This document shows, piece by piece, positions 1-13,000 of a stretch of DNA of 64,000 bases. The position numbers were made by a program, and so were the translations under genes. Source of the stretch: Luscinia megarhynchos (Eukaryota; Chordata; Aves; Passeriformes; Turdidae); contig JAPFBE010000003.1 of assembly GCA_034336665.1 (NCBI GenBank), forward strand, positions 64,647,352-64,711,351, read 5' to 3'. Positions within the stretch are counted from its first letter, which is position 1, and each line of letters begins with the position of its first letter. The notes beneath the pieces were generated by a model that searched no databases, had not been told where the DNA came from, and saw only the letters and a program-made list of their open reading frames with translations.

Positions 1-189
1 ATTGTGAAGAGCTGAGACTACAAGAAGATGACCCAGAACTTCAGTGGGCAGGGTCACAGGTTGCCTCATCCAAATCATTAGGAAAACAGATGTTCCCCCA
101 CATCATCTGTAGAAAAATCTTGATGAAATTTATTTTTAGATCTAGTATATCACAAGGCCCTAATTCTGCTGATATAATTTTGGAATATC

Positions 190-545
190 CCAGTGTAAGG
201 TTTGGGTTTATGTGCTTTTGTGTACACACACACACACACAGAGAATTAGAATTGCAGCTTCTTATTAAAAGACAAAGAGACTACATGCAATCAAATTACT
301 AACTCAATTTATCACAAAGGCAGAGCTATTTGGACATGGAATAATATGGAAAAAACAACACTGGATTTTACTGGTGCTGTACATTAGTTTTCAGTTTGAC
401 ATATTAGTGCTTGATGGTGGTGTGAGCCACAGAAACCAGAAGATAGAAGTTACCTTTCATATTCCCAGAGAAAATAATTTATGGGAAAGTGCTATCAATA
501 TGCAGACCTCTGTTTCTCCTAAACATCAAGAGTATAAAAAAATAT
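190..545 (+). repeat. Diverged direct repeat, distal copy (A)
   Basis: This segment aligns in order with about 3900-4250. Shared landmarks include TATGTGCTTTTGT, CTTATTAAAAGA, CAGTTTGACAT, GAGCCACAGAAACC and GCAGACCTC. It contains a CA dinucleotide run that is only partly kept in the other copy. Several positions read TG or CA where the partner reads CG, for example GTGAGCC here against GCGAGCC there. It may be a local segmental duplication or two members of an unrecognised repeat family. Confidence 0.75.
224..240. repeat. CA dinucleotide microsatellite
   Basis: A run of about eight CA units lies inside direct-repeat copy A. The matching place in copy B near 3930-3946 is an interrupted ACACATGTACACACATA, so the run expanded or decayed after duplication. 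Confidence 0.7.
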
Positions 546-3120
546 TTAATTATGGATTAAGTATGAGATGCACTGCTTTCTAACTCTGCACTTTCACTCT
601 TGCATTTTTAATCTTCTGTAGCCTTCCACCCCCTTCAAAAAAACCTGTAAAACAACAACCAAGAAACCCAGGATAAAAGTCATTATTCAGAATTATTTAT
701 TAGCTGTATACAATTTCACTCCTGCACTTACAACATGCCCCTCAAGAGTCTCTCTTTTTTGATAGCAGCATACTTTTCCAACTTTGGTGCTGAAAGAAAT
801 ATATTTCAACAGCTCTGCTGCTTTCTGCAGTCTGACAGTATGTCAAATCATTCTGGAAAGCATGTAACTGCTAATAAAGTATCCACTATTCCAAGTGCCA
901 CAAAGCAGGTATAATGAATAGTCACTTTATCAGCATTTATATTCATTCTTCCTCTGAACTGAACAACCAGCATCTCAGTATTGTACCAACATGTGCACAT
1001 AACTTGTGTTTTGTGGTGCCCAGCTTTGCTGTGATCTGTCATAGCTCCCATAAACCATCCAGGAGAAGAGCTTTGTTACCACTAGTCTTTATAGAGCCAG
1101 ATGTTTCTTTGCTATTTCCTCTTCTGACCATTTTTGTCAACTCAGTTTATGTATTGCTGAATAAACAAACTGAACTCCCAGTCAACTTAACTGGTCCATC
1201 ACCTGTCTCTCTTGTCCTCTGATTGCTATCCCCATTAGCAGACCCTCCAAGAGGACTTTGATCCCTTTCCAGAAGCGTTTTCCTTAGGCTGAACTTGAGG
1301 ACCATGTTTGTAGTATCTCTGACAGTTGGAAATGTTAAATCTGGGGTCCCATAAAATGGTCTTGGTTTTCTGTGCTTGCCCTATAAGCACAAGACAAGAA
1401 TACAGCAGACTGAGGAGACAGCATTTGGTGATCACACACATTGAAACAATTGGTCCCAGCAAAAGGCAGGGAAAAACCTTGCACAGGATGGCAGCAGCCT
1501 GGCACATGGCCAAATGCAGTGCATAGCTGCTCTCTGGACGTGGATCTGTTTCTTTGAATTAGAGCCTCCTCCTCCTGGTAATAGCCAGGTTGTTCCACCA
1601 CCCTTTAGGATGGCCATCCCAGATGGAATCATCTCAGGCTGTAGGTGCTTTTCCAGACGTTTCATACTCATCTGCTCTAAGTGCATTATCCCTGCTCGTA
1701 CCTCAAGGCTGTCAACACTGCAGAGAGACGCTGAAGACGTTTTCTTGCACCTTAATAAAGTGCTAGTTCAGTCTGAGGTCAGTGGCTGGCATAATTAAAA
1801 AAAGGTGCAATATTACCTTTGTCAGACAGCTGTTATTGCTGTTTCCTCAGTTGGCCTCAGGATAGATTTTCTCCAAATGATTATGGAGTTTGAAGTCAGG
1901 AAAAAGGTAATAATCCACAGTGAGATCATCGATTCATCTACCACAAAAGTTTATACTATTGTTAGGAGCTGTGGAATAATTACATCTCCAGTTGTACCCA
2001 CACAAGTGATTTATCATGCTTCCATCAGTGATTCAGGGTCTGCTGCCTCACAGCACTCTGTTTATGCAGCCTGATTCCCATCGGATGTGTAACCAGGTTA
2101 CAGCTGTACTGGCATTTGGTGTGAGTCAATGATATTTATTTGCATATGACAAAGTGGTTTGGGAGAATTCTCACATCATTTTTACTCACAGCATCACTCC
2201 ACAAGGTTTGTTAGCATTTACAGATCAGTTGGAGATCCCTCTATGATTTTAGTGTTTGTGGCATTTAATAGCTTGGAGATATATATACATGCCTATATAC
2301 CTTAATACAGATATATTCACAGATATTGCCTAGCTTGCATAGAACTTTATGTTATTAAAGCATAAAAAGGAGTTATTTTTAGGAAAGTGCAGACAAAAAT
2401 TAGGCAAGCCCACAGTGGATGTTAAGGTTGAAAGCACTAAAGATACAGCTTACCATAAGCAGAATTAGCATTTACAAATGAGGTTGAAGATTTGCAGAAA
2501 AAACAGATTAAAATTTGCAGATTCAGGTGAGGCAAAAGCAGTTTATTTCTATAGCTGTAGGAGGGAACATGTCATGATAGCTATTCACCCCTCAGTTTGA
2601 TGCTTAAAGCAAAAGTACTAGGGCTTATGTAAATTCACAGCAGATACAGTGTGCCCTGAGAGGTGGGGAGTGATACAGCAGAGCAGCATCTGGTGGAAGG
2701 AAGGGTTGTCAGGGTACGTGTGCCCATGTGTTCCTATAACAGCTCAGAGCACAGCCTTGGTACTCACCTGCCCTGCTCATCCCTCCCTTGCTTCTGACAC
2801 TGCTGGGCCCCTCACCAACTTCTGGACCTCGGAAGGTCTGCTCCCACAAAACAATTTTGGCAAAGGTATCCCCAGCATGGTTAAAAAACTTAAAACCTTC
2901 TGTTGCCTTGCAGCCCTGCTTTAAAAGAGAGTATCACTTTTTGTTATAAAAATGTTTTTTTATTTCCTTGTAAGCTTTGCATATATGCACATAACAATCC
3001 AGTGGCATCTAGTTACCTGAGCACAACCTACCATCTGTTTAAACAAATGTTTAGGGCCCTCTTCACCAGTCCAAGCCCTCATCTGTCCATATACTGCTTC
3101 ACATACAAATATCATCCTCA

Positions 3121-3229
3121 CTGTTGTTTGGAAAGAGGAACCCTCCCTGATTTGTGGACAGCTTGTCTCTCATCATCACTGCTGTTCAGAAAGAGGAACT
3201 CTCCTTGATTTGTGGACAGCTTGTCTCTC
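3121..3229. repeat. ~59 bp tandem duplication
   Basis: The block from about 3131 (GAAAGAGGAACCCTCCCTGA, then TTTGTGGACAGCTTGTCTCTC) recurs from about 3189 with only two or three substitutions. This is a recent two-copy tandem duplication in upstream DNA with no visible function. Confidence 0.85.
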
Positions 3230-3899
3230 TTTCAGGTTGCTCTCTGTTTCTTGTCAGTAGGAAAAGGAATGAAAAATGGGCACATGAAAAGTTTGGAACA
3301 GAGAATTCCTAGAAAAATGTACGCTAGAAACCACAACGTGTGACAAATTTCCAGAGATACTTTGGAGCTAAATGAAGCTACGAGGTAAACCCGTAGGCAA
3401 AGGCAGTGCTGGACAGGGCTGCCACTGCCCAAAGTCCATATTTACTATGAATTTCTTATGGTCTGTGGTCCTGAGTGTGCTAAAGGTTGATTCACAGTCT
3501 GTATATACACACAGTACCTGAGAAAGCAAGTTAGTGAGCCCTAACAGAGCTGGAACCCAGCAAGTCTGTCTGAGAAAATGAGTGTTTAAGGCACGTGCTG
3601 GATGTTAAGCACGATCATTTTTCTTTTGTTTTTTCACAGCACCAGTGCACAAATGCAGTTCCCCCCTCCCACAGCCCAGCACTTGGGGCAGCCACCAGCT
3701 CCAGCTTGCCCAGGCTGGTGAATAAGTCTCACCTGGAGACAGGCACGTTTGGAAATATAACCTTGATCAGTGCAGCCTGCCTCTTTGGCACAATTAAAGT
3801 AAAAATGAAATGTGAAAACACGACATGAAGGGGGAGACTTCAGAATGATAGCTTTTAGCTCTTATTTTTCCATTTTTTGCATATTCATACCAACTCCAT

Positions 3900-4250
3900 A
3901 ACTAGAATTTGGGTATATGTGCTTTTGTACACATGTACACACATATACAGCTAATTAGAGTTACAATTCTTATTAAAAGATGAAGAGATATATGGATTTA
4001 AATTATTAACTCAATGCCTTACAAATGGCAAAACCACTCGGCTTCTGAAAAAGAATAGGCAAAAAAGAACTCGTGTTATCACCGGGGCCATACATTATGT
4101 TTCAGTTTGACATGACAGTGGTGCGAGCCACAGAAACCGCAAGACAAAAGAGAAGCGATCTTCCATGTTCCCAGCGAAACTAATTTATAGTGAAGCGAAA
4201 CCAACACGCAGACCTCCGTTCCTCCCAAACAGCGAGAGCGTTAGAAAAAA
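3900..4250 (+). repeat. Diverged direct repeat, promoter-proximal copy (B)
   Basis: This is the second copy of the segment at 190-545. It runs into an A-rich stretch (4246-4290) and then directly into the SPART CpG island. It keeps several CpG sites that are TG or CA in copy A, as expected if it lies on the unmethylated shoulder of the island. Whether it adds promoter activity cannot be told from sequence. Confidence 0.75.
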
Positions 4251-4289
4251 AAAAAAAAACCAAACCAAAAAAACCCCAAAAAAACAACC

Positions 4290-4620
4290 ACACAGTCGGG
4301 CGCCGCTCGTGGCGGACGAGGCCCCGCCCCGCTCGGTGACGCCGCGGCCCTGCGGCCCGCCCGCTGCCGCCTGACCCGGGCGGGGCTCGGCTGAGCGCGG
4401 CGGAGGCGCCCGGCTCGGTGAGGCCATCCCGGGCTCGGCCTGCCGGCGGTCCCTGCGGAGCCGGGGGTCGCTGGTTGTAGCGGGGCGGGCAGGGGGAGGC
4501 GCGGGCGGCAGCGGGGCGGGCCCGGGCGGCGGCGAGCCCCGAGCCCCCCGTCAGGCGGTGGGAGGGAGCGAGGGCCGAGGTCTGGGCAGGTTGGAGTAAC
4601 CCCGGTGGTTAGTAATGCAT
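4290..4620 (+). promoter_or_regulatory. SPART: SPART CpG-island promoter with likely non-coding exon 1
   Basis: GC content and CpG density jump abruptly at about 4295 and fall by about 4600. GC boxes are visible: CCCCGCCCC near 4322, GGGCGGGG near 4378 and further GGGGCGGGC runs near 4480-4525. A TGACG half CRE lies at 4337-4341. No TATA box is seen, which is typical of a housekeeping promoter. The 5' UTR exon probably ends at 4417, where CTCG is followed by GTGAGG. Mammalian SPART also has a non-coding first exon followed by a long intron before the ATG exon. The exact start site is not determined here. Confidence 0.75.
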
Positions 4621-7600
4621 TGAATGTCTTGAGAGGTTATTTGTCAGACTGCTTAGGAAAACTGCTCCTTTTGTTTTGTCTTGCTTTGTTTCTAAAGGAT
4701 TCGTGTTTGACAGGTTTGAGTTTCTTGGATCTGGTAGATCACAAACCGGCAGACGCAGCTAATGAAATAGTATTAAATAGCAGTCTTACATAACCTGAAT
4801 TTTCCATGACGATCTCGCAATGTTTTGGAATGCTAGTACAATGTCTGTAGTTGGGCGCCTTCAGCGCAGCGCGTTGTGCGCCCCGCCGCTTTGCTGCCTT
4901 CTCCGGCGGAGACGGGCCGAGCGGGCACCCGGGCCGGAGCGCGCTGCGCTGCCAGCCTGCGATGGAGGCGCAGCCAGGCAGCCGAGAAGGAAGCTCTTGT
5001 ATTTGGACAGGAATTACCTTAAAACAGCAGTAGATGAGGAAATTAGACGTGCTGGCTGAGTGAATGTAGGTGCTAGGATAGCAGCCTGAGAAGCAGGTGT
5101 AGGTTGAAATGTCAGAGTTGGCAGTTTACTAAGTATTTGGTAATTTTGAGAGTAAGAAAATAATTCTTTCTGTTGTCTAGTCCGTGATATTATCTAGCCT
5201 TACAAAATTTTTTATTTGCTTAAAAGCTAGGAGTAGGCCACCACTTCATGAAAAATTTAAAGGCTTCTTTAAACAAATTACTTTTTTATGCTTTTAGCTT
5301 ATTTAAACTAAATTAATTAGCTAGCACTTGGCTTACATTAGTTTGTATTCTAGATACCATTTAATTCTTTAAATTCTTGGAAGTTACTAATACTTTCTTA
5401 CTTGCTCTTTTCATACAGAAATAAGGTTTAAACAATTGTGTTTACATGTGTTTACTTCTAAGTCGGTGGCTGAGGGAAAAACAGTCGACAAGAATACTTG
5501 GATCAAGGGTGTTTTGGCTTGTGTTTTTTAAAGATTAAATGTTTTGCATTTTCCTCCCCTCCTCTCCTTCAAAAATAGTGAGTTGGCAAGTGTGTCCTGC
5601 CTCTGTCAGACTGTTTAATCCTCTTAATAAGCCTTAGACTTCATGTTTACAGTCTAGCAGTGAGATCCACCATTGACCTGTATTTTTGTTAATATACATT
5701 ACTTTTCAATGAAGTGGGCTTTGCTGCTTCCGAGGAAGGATGGGTGAGATGTTAGCTTACAAGATCAAATTAAACTCAAGTTTCATTGTTGCAGTGTAGC
5801 CTCCTTGGTCAAGTCACTTAAAACCACAGAGTATCTGGACTAATGAAAGAAAAAGGGCTCAAGTGCTGGATTGATCTGTGATTATCTACAGTGCCCTTTA
5901 GCTCTTTTCTCAGTGTTGGACTGGCTTTCTCTGAGACAAGTTCCTCTGAGTCTTAATTAAGACTAAATGGCACAGGTCTGGGCTGATCTGAACAGGCCTT
6001 AGGGCCAAAGATTGGCTTGCAGTGCTCTCAATATTCAGTAATACACATTTTCCATTCCTTACAGCTTTAAAATAAAGGAAATAAAATTCAGCATTGTACA
6101 GAAGGGGATTACAGGTAAATATTAAAACATGCAGGACACTTGAATGCTATATTAAGATCGTATACTGAAAATAATAGTGAAGGAGGATATTCCTTGGATA
6201 TGATAAGATTGCTATTTAAATGTTCTCTTTCAGAGAATATTCATTCTTGTGTTGTGAGGAAGCAATTAGATAAGCTTATTTAATACCATCCATTATTTTG
6301 TATTAGTTTTAATCAATTACTAGGAATGAATGAAATTCACTCTTTGGGCTTTTAGTTATCACATGTTTAGCTTGAAATCTGCTGTGAAGTCCTTCCTCCA
6401 TTTCCAAGTGCCTGCCAACTAAGTGCATTATTTGGAGGTAACCACACTGCACATATACTGCAAACTTGGGGTGTTTCAGACAATCAGAGTTCCTGAGCCA
6501 GCTTTTGTAGCTCTGCTGTGCACCAGTGCTGTGTGGACACTGATGGTGCTGACATCTCCATTTCCTTACAGACCTTTTCTAGTGTCAGTAGAGACTGGGC
6601 TTTAGCAAGAGCAGTGCTGCTGTCAAGTAAATATTAAGTTGAATAGTTAGGATTTTACTTGATGTCTCTTCTTGTTACATGCTAACAATCACTAGCAGAA
6701 TGATTATTTGAAACCTGTAAATTATCTTTGCGTTAGCCTCACCCAGAAAAAAACCAAATCAATAAACATGGGGCAAAGGGGACCATTGTATTGCAGTTGT
6801 GTTCTCACAAATAAATCATTTACTTCAAGCCTTGAGAAAGGACTTTATATGGGCTTGGGAATAGAGGCACTAAAAATCTCAAACAAGTACATTTTGCTCA
6901 ATGGAGAAGTAAACGGTGATGATAGATTAAACTTTCCTGTCCTTCTCAGTCTTCTAAACATCTTTTTGTGCTTTAAGAACCTACAGTTCTCATATCAGAA
7001 GTATGTACTGTTACACTGGTTTTCTTCTTCATCCTACTTAAAAGGAAAAGTGGATTTTTCAATAGTAATTGCAAGTGTTGACATACAGTGATGTGGTTTG
7101 GCTGTCACTACGTTTCTTTGCTGTAAGGATCCAGCTATATTCATTACCTTGTAAGGAGTTCTTTCCAACTGCTTTTACTCTAATTGCTTGCTGTTGTGCT
7201 GGTCAGGATCATACTTTTAGCTTCTAAAGGTGATGTCCTTGGTGATTAGTAAATATGCACTTATGCCAGTGTTGTTCTTTAGCTTAAAGTTGCTGAGCCT
7301 CTTAGCAACAAGTGACTGCAGTCAATCCAGCCCAAAATTTGCTCCATGATGGGCAGTGAACCTGGTGGCTTGAGTTGCTGCTGACCCACTCCACTGGGCT
7401 CCCTTCTCAAACCACCCCTGTTATATTCTGAGCTATGTGTCTGTTACTGTACTGAAACCACACATCTTGACTTTTATGTGAAATTGGATTCTGTAGCATC
7501 ATAAGAACAGATGCCTCCCAGGTTACATGGCACTTCTGTTGTGTGACTGCAGATGCTTCAGTCATCTAAATGCTGTCTGCTTTTTGATTATAAAGAGCAT

Positions 7601-9186
7601 GGGAGCAGAACACAGCATTCTTTGCCTCTTTAAAATCTTTTCATGTCCTGCACTCTGTTTTTGTTGGAGTAGAGGAAGATGTTTTCCAGATAATTTCTTT
7701 AGTTTGTTGATAGTCTAAAACAAGAAGAGGACATTAAATAAACCGAAATGTAGGTACTATTTCAGGATTTTGTTACAAGTTTGGATTTAATTATTTTTTC
7801 TTTCTCAATAATTATTTTTTCTTTACTGATTTACTTGCTTTTAATCCATTGTGTTTGTAGAGACTAATCAAATCTCTTAGCCTTTGTTATATTGCCTTGG
7901 TAAGCCAAACTTACACCTTTCTAGTGAAGTGATTGATTCATCAGGAAAAAATCAGTAACCTGCCCACCTCTTCCTCTTCTAGCACAACTTCCTTGAGTGT
8001 GGCTCAGTGTGTGAATTCTCACCAGTGCCCTGCATGGTGGTTTTAACACTTCTGCCCACGTAATGGAAGTACTTTTATTTTTGCACTTTGGATTTTATGT
8101 ACCCGTGTTTTCTGTGGCTTATTAAGAAGTCAATCATTGTGACTGACATGTCTCCTTTCTTTCATCTGCCTTACAGCAGAGTCATGGTTTTGCTTGAAGA
8201 TATCTGGTCTTTAATTTAATATAGTATCCCATTTTTGTTGTCCACGATCATTATGTTCTTCTAGTATAATTGCCTGATTTTCCTAAATTAACAATGCCTC
8301 TCAAGGCTGCCAGGAAAAAAAAAACCAAACCAAACCCAAATTCATTGGAATTTGTATTTCCTGTGTTTGGCTGAGACCAGCAATCTGTGTACAGTTAAAA
8401 CAATGAGTTAACACATTTTAGAATTCAAGCAAACCTACTGGATTCTTTGCTGCTCTTCTGTTTAAATACATGAGGCAGTTTGAGAAATTCCAAAACAGAC
8501 GTAGAACCTGTAAACTTTTATACATATTGGTACTTCCAAGTTTTGTCACCAGGGGAGCAAGGAGTGTAGAACACCAATTGCCTTTTCTCACTCTATAAAT
8601 ACTGTAAAGGAAATAAGTAATTCCATGTTTTTATTTTGTAAAACACATCTTTAACTGTTCAAAGTATTTCACAGTTTTGTGTGTTGATGCTAGTTGATGA
8701 AGGTCTAAAAATCTGTTGGGTGTTTTCTCTTAAATTATTCAAGTGGAAATGTACTGTTTGTAAGTTCAGCCTTTATTTAAACAGACAGAATGGTAACTGA
8801 ATTTTTTATTACCTTAGAGATGTTTTTGGAAAAGTTAGATTTTTAAAGTTATTTGTTTATTCATCTTGTTTACTACTGATCTTGAAGATGAAAACTTTAG
8901 TACCAGGCATGTCCGTGTTCTTCTGATGTTTAACTTTTAAGAAATAAATATCTGTAATGTAACTCAATTTGATGGTTATAGATTCCTTGCTGTCTTGGAA
9001 TCATGTCAGCTGAATCTGAATGTTATTAGGAGATAACCATAACATATCAGACACTGTTCCAAGCAACTAGATAGTTTTCTGCTAATACATGCAGTAGGGT
9101 CATCATTAAGAAGACATTTTATTCTAAGGTAAACATTGTTTGGCTTGCTCTCTGTATATTCTCATTGATTTTATTCCAATTTGCAG
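4418..9186 (+). other. SPART: SPART intron 1 (putative)
   Basis: About 4.8 kb separates the CpG island from the ATG exon. The stretch is AT-rich with no recognised exon. It contains a second small GC-rich patch at about 4853-5000 and an A-rich CCAAACC-type tract near 8310-8335. The acceptor at its end is good: a T-rich run then TTTGCAG at 9180-9186. Confidence 0.6.
4820..5059 (+). other. Second CpG-rich patch with a 79-codon open frame
   Basis: A GC-rich block at about 4853-4990 sits 250 bp past the main island and is separated from it by AT-rich sequence. A 79-codon frame from an ATG at 4820 to a stop at 5057-5059 spans it. Another ATG at 4962 opens a shorter frame of 23 codons. Both ATGs lie in weak or modest initiation context. 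I recognise no protein in it. It may be an alternative first exon of SPART or simply a detached piece of the CpG island. Confidence 0.3.
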
Positions 9187-10022
9187 TAATGGAACAACTG
9201 CGGGATCCGGTTACGCAAGAAGATGCAAATATTAAAGCCATTAGTGAAGAGTACAGGAAAGCCTTTATTTTTGTCAATAAAGGACTGAATACAGATGAGC
9301 TGGGTCAGAGGGAAGAGGCAAGAAGTTACTATGAGCAAGGGCTTGACCACTTGCTCCGAGGAGTTAGCATTCCATCCGAGGGTCCTGCGTGTATAGGGTC
9401 CCAGTGGGAGTCTGCCAGGCAAATGCAACAGAAGATGAGGGAGACCCTGCAGAATGTTCGTGCTCGACTCGGCAGTCTAGAGCAAAACACCCCACCAGTA
9501 CAAGCATCTCCTGCTATGATGGATACCCCTGCTGGGGTGCCCAAGTTATACCCCTCCATTCCTTCCAAAGAAAAGCCAGAAAGACCCCCTCCCCCTAATT
9601 CTCTGATGGTACCAAGTCAGCCGCCTGCAGCAGATGGAAGTGTTGCAGCTGTGAGTCAGGGGCAAATTCCAGCTATGAGTCCATCATCTGCAAAACCTCT
9701 TTGTCTGCCAAATGAAGCACCTCCTGCCTATACTCCTCAAGCCACCAATGGCCACTTCACTGTATCCTATGGCACAGACTCTGGGGAGTTTTCTTCTGTC
9801 AGTGAGGATTACTACAGCAACAAATGCACTCAGCCACCTCCCCTGGAAAACCTGGGAGTGGATGCAGATGAGCTGATCTTAATTCCCCAGGGAGTACAGA
9901 TATTTTTTGTGACTCCTGATGGGCAGGTCAGTGCTCCTTCATATCCTGGATATCTGCGCATCGTGAAGTTCTTGGATACAGATAGTGAGGCTGCTCGGAA
10001 TCGTCCACCAGCATTTCTTCAG
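9187..10022 (+). CDS. SPART: SPART exon 2 (first coding exon): MIT domain and PPAY linker
   Basis: The acceptor TTTGCAG ends at 9186 and the ATG is at 9189, two bases into the exon. It encodes residues 1-278. The helical MIT region includes EEYRKAFIFVNKGLNTDELG and REEARSYYEQGLDHLLRG, as in vertebrate spartins. Then come low-complexity proline stretches, APPAYTP at 177-183, and a C-terminal beta-rich stretch with LIPQGVQIFFVTPDG. The donor is CTTCAG then GTAACA, phase 0. Frame continues into intron for five codons to a TAG, which would give a truncated product if the donor were skipped. Confidence 0.95.
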
Positions 10023-13000
10023 GTAACAGGAAAATAGTTCTCTCCTTTCTTTAAAATTTCAAGAACTGTCATAAAGCTCTAACAGGCAATCTTCTTAGGT
10101 GCTTGCTCTTCTGAGTCTTAATATCCCTGTGATAATACGAAGGATGTTACAGGTGTTGCAGAAATGGTTTTCTGCAAGTACACACTTTTACAACTCTTTC
10201 TGTGAAAAGCACCTCTGTGTCTTCCCAGGGTTTTCAAGTGCTCACTGTTCTGCTGAATCCAGTATGTAAAGGACTTAACACCATTTCATAAAATTGATTT
10301 CTTTCATCACATAGAGAAGACATTTTGATTCACCTGTTATAAAAAATCAGGATAAAATGGAGTTAGGTGCTGCCCACTTCATTTTCAATTAGTGATAAGG
10401 TATTGCAGTTATGACAATGGATAATTTGCAGTTTGAGGGTCCATGTTAATCCAGACTCAGAACTACAAATACAAAAGGATGCATTATTTGTACTTTTTCA
10501 GTCTTTACTTGCTTCATGTGGGCAATGTTCTGGAATGAATATTGTGTTGCTGGTCTGGATTCTGAGTTTGGATATCCTTTTTACTGCTGGGATTGGCTGG
10601 TTTGGGGTCTGCTGGATCCTGGTTTGGGTTCTGCTGGTTCAGCTCCACGCATGTTAGCAGTCTTCAACAGTAGGCCAGTGACAACCATACATTTCTATTT
10701 GTCCTGTCATATAAACCTGTCCTGAGATCTCCAGAGGGGACAGGCACTGTGCATCCTGACTTGTTTGGCAGTTCTTTTCATCTGGGCCTCAAGACGAGAC
10801 CTGTTAAGAGGGTACCAGCCTGAATTCTAGTCCTGTGAAAATTAGTATTTTCTCCATAATTAGACTGTCAGAAATAATCAAGAGTGATAGTTCAAGAATC
10901 ATGTGGGGATTAGTTTTTCTTTTTTCTTTTTCTTCAGGATGGTATAAGGCTTTTTATTTTTCATCACAGAATCATAAAACAGTTTGAATTGGAAAGGACC
11001 ATAAAGATAATTTAATTCCAACCCTGCTGCCATCAGCAGGGAACCTTTCACTAGGAGGTTCCACTTGAAACTTTATGGAAAATCAAGTTTATGGTGTGTA
11101 TCTGTATGTTCTGCCTATCTTTCTTTTTAAAAGCATCCTTTGACTCTATGTGCTTGTGTTCCCTAGGTTTGTGACTGGTTGCATCCTCTGATGTGTACCC
11201 AGTCTCCTGTTCTGTGCTGCAACACTGGGGTCTACATGTTCCCTGACACCATGTCCCAGATACCAGGGTCCTACGTGGGAGTCGTGCTGTCTTCAGAACT
11301 TCCAGCAGCTGACAGAGAGCTGTTTGAGGATCTCTTGAAACAAATGTCTGACCTACGTATCCAGGTAAATTTCTGGGCAGCCTGTTACAAGCCAGTAAGG
11401 GAATGTGTAAATCATTGATATATTCTCACATTTCCATTTAGTTGTGTAAAAAGACAGATTTTTGTCTTGGTTGATAAGCTAATCCGTGAGAAATAGATAA
11501 AGTAGCCATGATAAAGCAGCTTTTTAATGAAACTGTAGGTCCTATGAGATGAGACAGCAAAAATTTTAAAATACCAAATTTTAAGCAGAATGGAATTTGA
11601 GACCAGTTTTTGTATTTTCTCTGTTTTTCCAAAAAAGAACATAGAACCCAGAATGAAATTTTGTGTTCAGCAGAAAGCTTTTCCTTATGTGTGCACACAA
11701 CTCTTTGTGTAGCTTTGGTGATGCTGTGCCCAAATGTTCACATTTGCAGTTCAAAAATCTTAAGCTGCCTCAGAGAAGATCTGTGAAAATAGTAAGGACC
11801 TCAAAAATCTGCCTTCCAATGGGATCTCAAAACAGATAAATCTGGTGCCTTATTGCACCTGATATTAAGGTGTTGACAGGTAGAGAAAACAAAAAAAAAA
11901 AGCAAACAAACCAGCAGTCTAACAAATGTGCAATAAGATTCAGTGATTTGTAGCAAAGTGGAAAATATTACTCTTGAGAGCCCTGGAGGATTATTTCAGA
12001 AAGAGTGGTAATCAATAACTACTTAAAAAATTTTAGCATGATTAAATCTTTTCATGCAAGAATTTTGTTGAATCACCAAAATGTGAATGCAGTGATGATG
12101 AAGAACCAGTTTGGAGCATCCCATGAGGGCAGAGTTCTGTTATGGTGTAAATCCTGGTGAGTTCAGCAGGGAATTTCACTAGCACAGGAGGCCACTAATT
12201 TTTACTTAAAAGGGAAAAGTATTACAAAATGATGTGATACCAACTCGCTGGATAAAATTCTGTCTTTTTTCCTGCGTAGAAGTAGTTCAAATTAGGTATC
12301 TTATTAGTTCCTTATTTCCCTAAAACTTTGTGTTTTTGTTAATGTTCCCTGATACGATGTCGCAGGTGCCAGGATCCCATGAGAGAGTAGGGTTACCTTC
12401 AGAGCTCCCAGCAACTAAGAGAGCACATTTTGAAGATAAATTTAAACAGAGGTCTGGCCACAAAGTCCAGGTAAATCCCAGGACATTCCAAAACCCTCTA
12501 GCTGGAAAAAAAAAAAAAAAAAAGTTGTCACAGAAATGCATGTTAGAACTGCTGATTTGATTGACAGCACCTGTGTATGCTGTGTCCTGTGGTTATTTTT
12601 TTGTTGGGTGGCTTTTTTGTGTTGTTGTTTGGTTTCTTGTCAAACACCAATTCAGTTACTGCAGCCTGCCACATTTTTCAAATCAGCGTATTTCTGAAGT
12701 TTTAAAAACTGATATAGCACAAATATTCCATAGCCTAGTCTGATGGCCATTTACATAGTAACCATGTGGCTCTAACTGACTAAATATATTTAATATAGTA
12801 TACTTTTATGTACAGTACTGAGTCCCCTCTCTTATTAGAGAATCCATTTTTGCTCTTTATTTCAAAGTCTTGTTGACTGGTTCTCTATATAGTGCCCCGA
12901 CCTGTGGTGTAACAAAATTACATCTGGAACATAGTTTGGGTTTTTTAAATAGTTTTTTTTTGTTTGTTTTTTATCTGTAGCTGTTTATTGAGGTAATTTC

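Larger units (their letters stand above)
1..4250. other. Upstream non-coding DNA before SPART
   Basis: No exon is recognised here on either strand. In mammals CCNA1 lies divergently upstream of SPART, but I found no cyclin-like exon. The stretch holds a short CA run near 224-240, a ~59 bp tandem duplication near 3121-3229, and two diverged copies of a ~350 bp segment at its two ends. Open frames in it are short and unrelated to any family I know. Confidence 0.6.

Noticed and set aside
190..4250. A complete endogenous retrovirus with the two direct repeats as LTRs
   Set aside because: The intervening 3.3 kb shows no gag, pol or env-like frame, no evident primer-binding site, and the repeats lack clear TG...CA ends.
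9165..9188. Upstream in-frame methionine codon before the SPART ATG
   Set aside because: It lies in intron 1, upstream of the TTTGCAG acceptor at 9180-9186, so mature mRNA would not contain it.
12330..12560. Treating the exon-3-like frame as a functional exon
   Set aside because: There is no acceptor near its start, an in-frame stop lies at 12321-12323, conserved residues are changed and the 5' third is gone.
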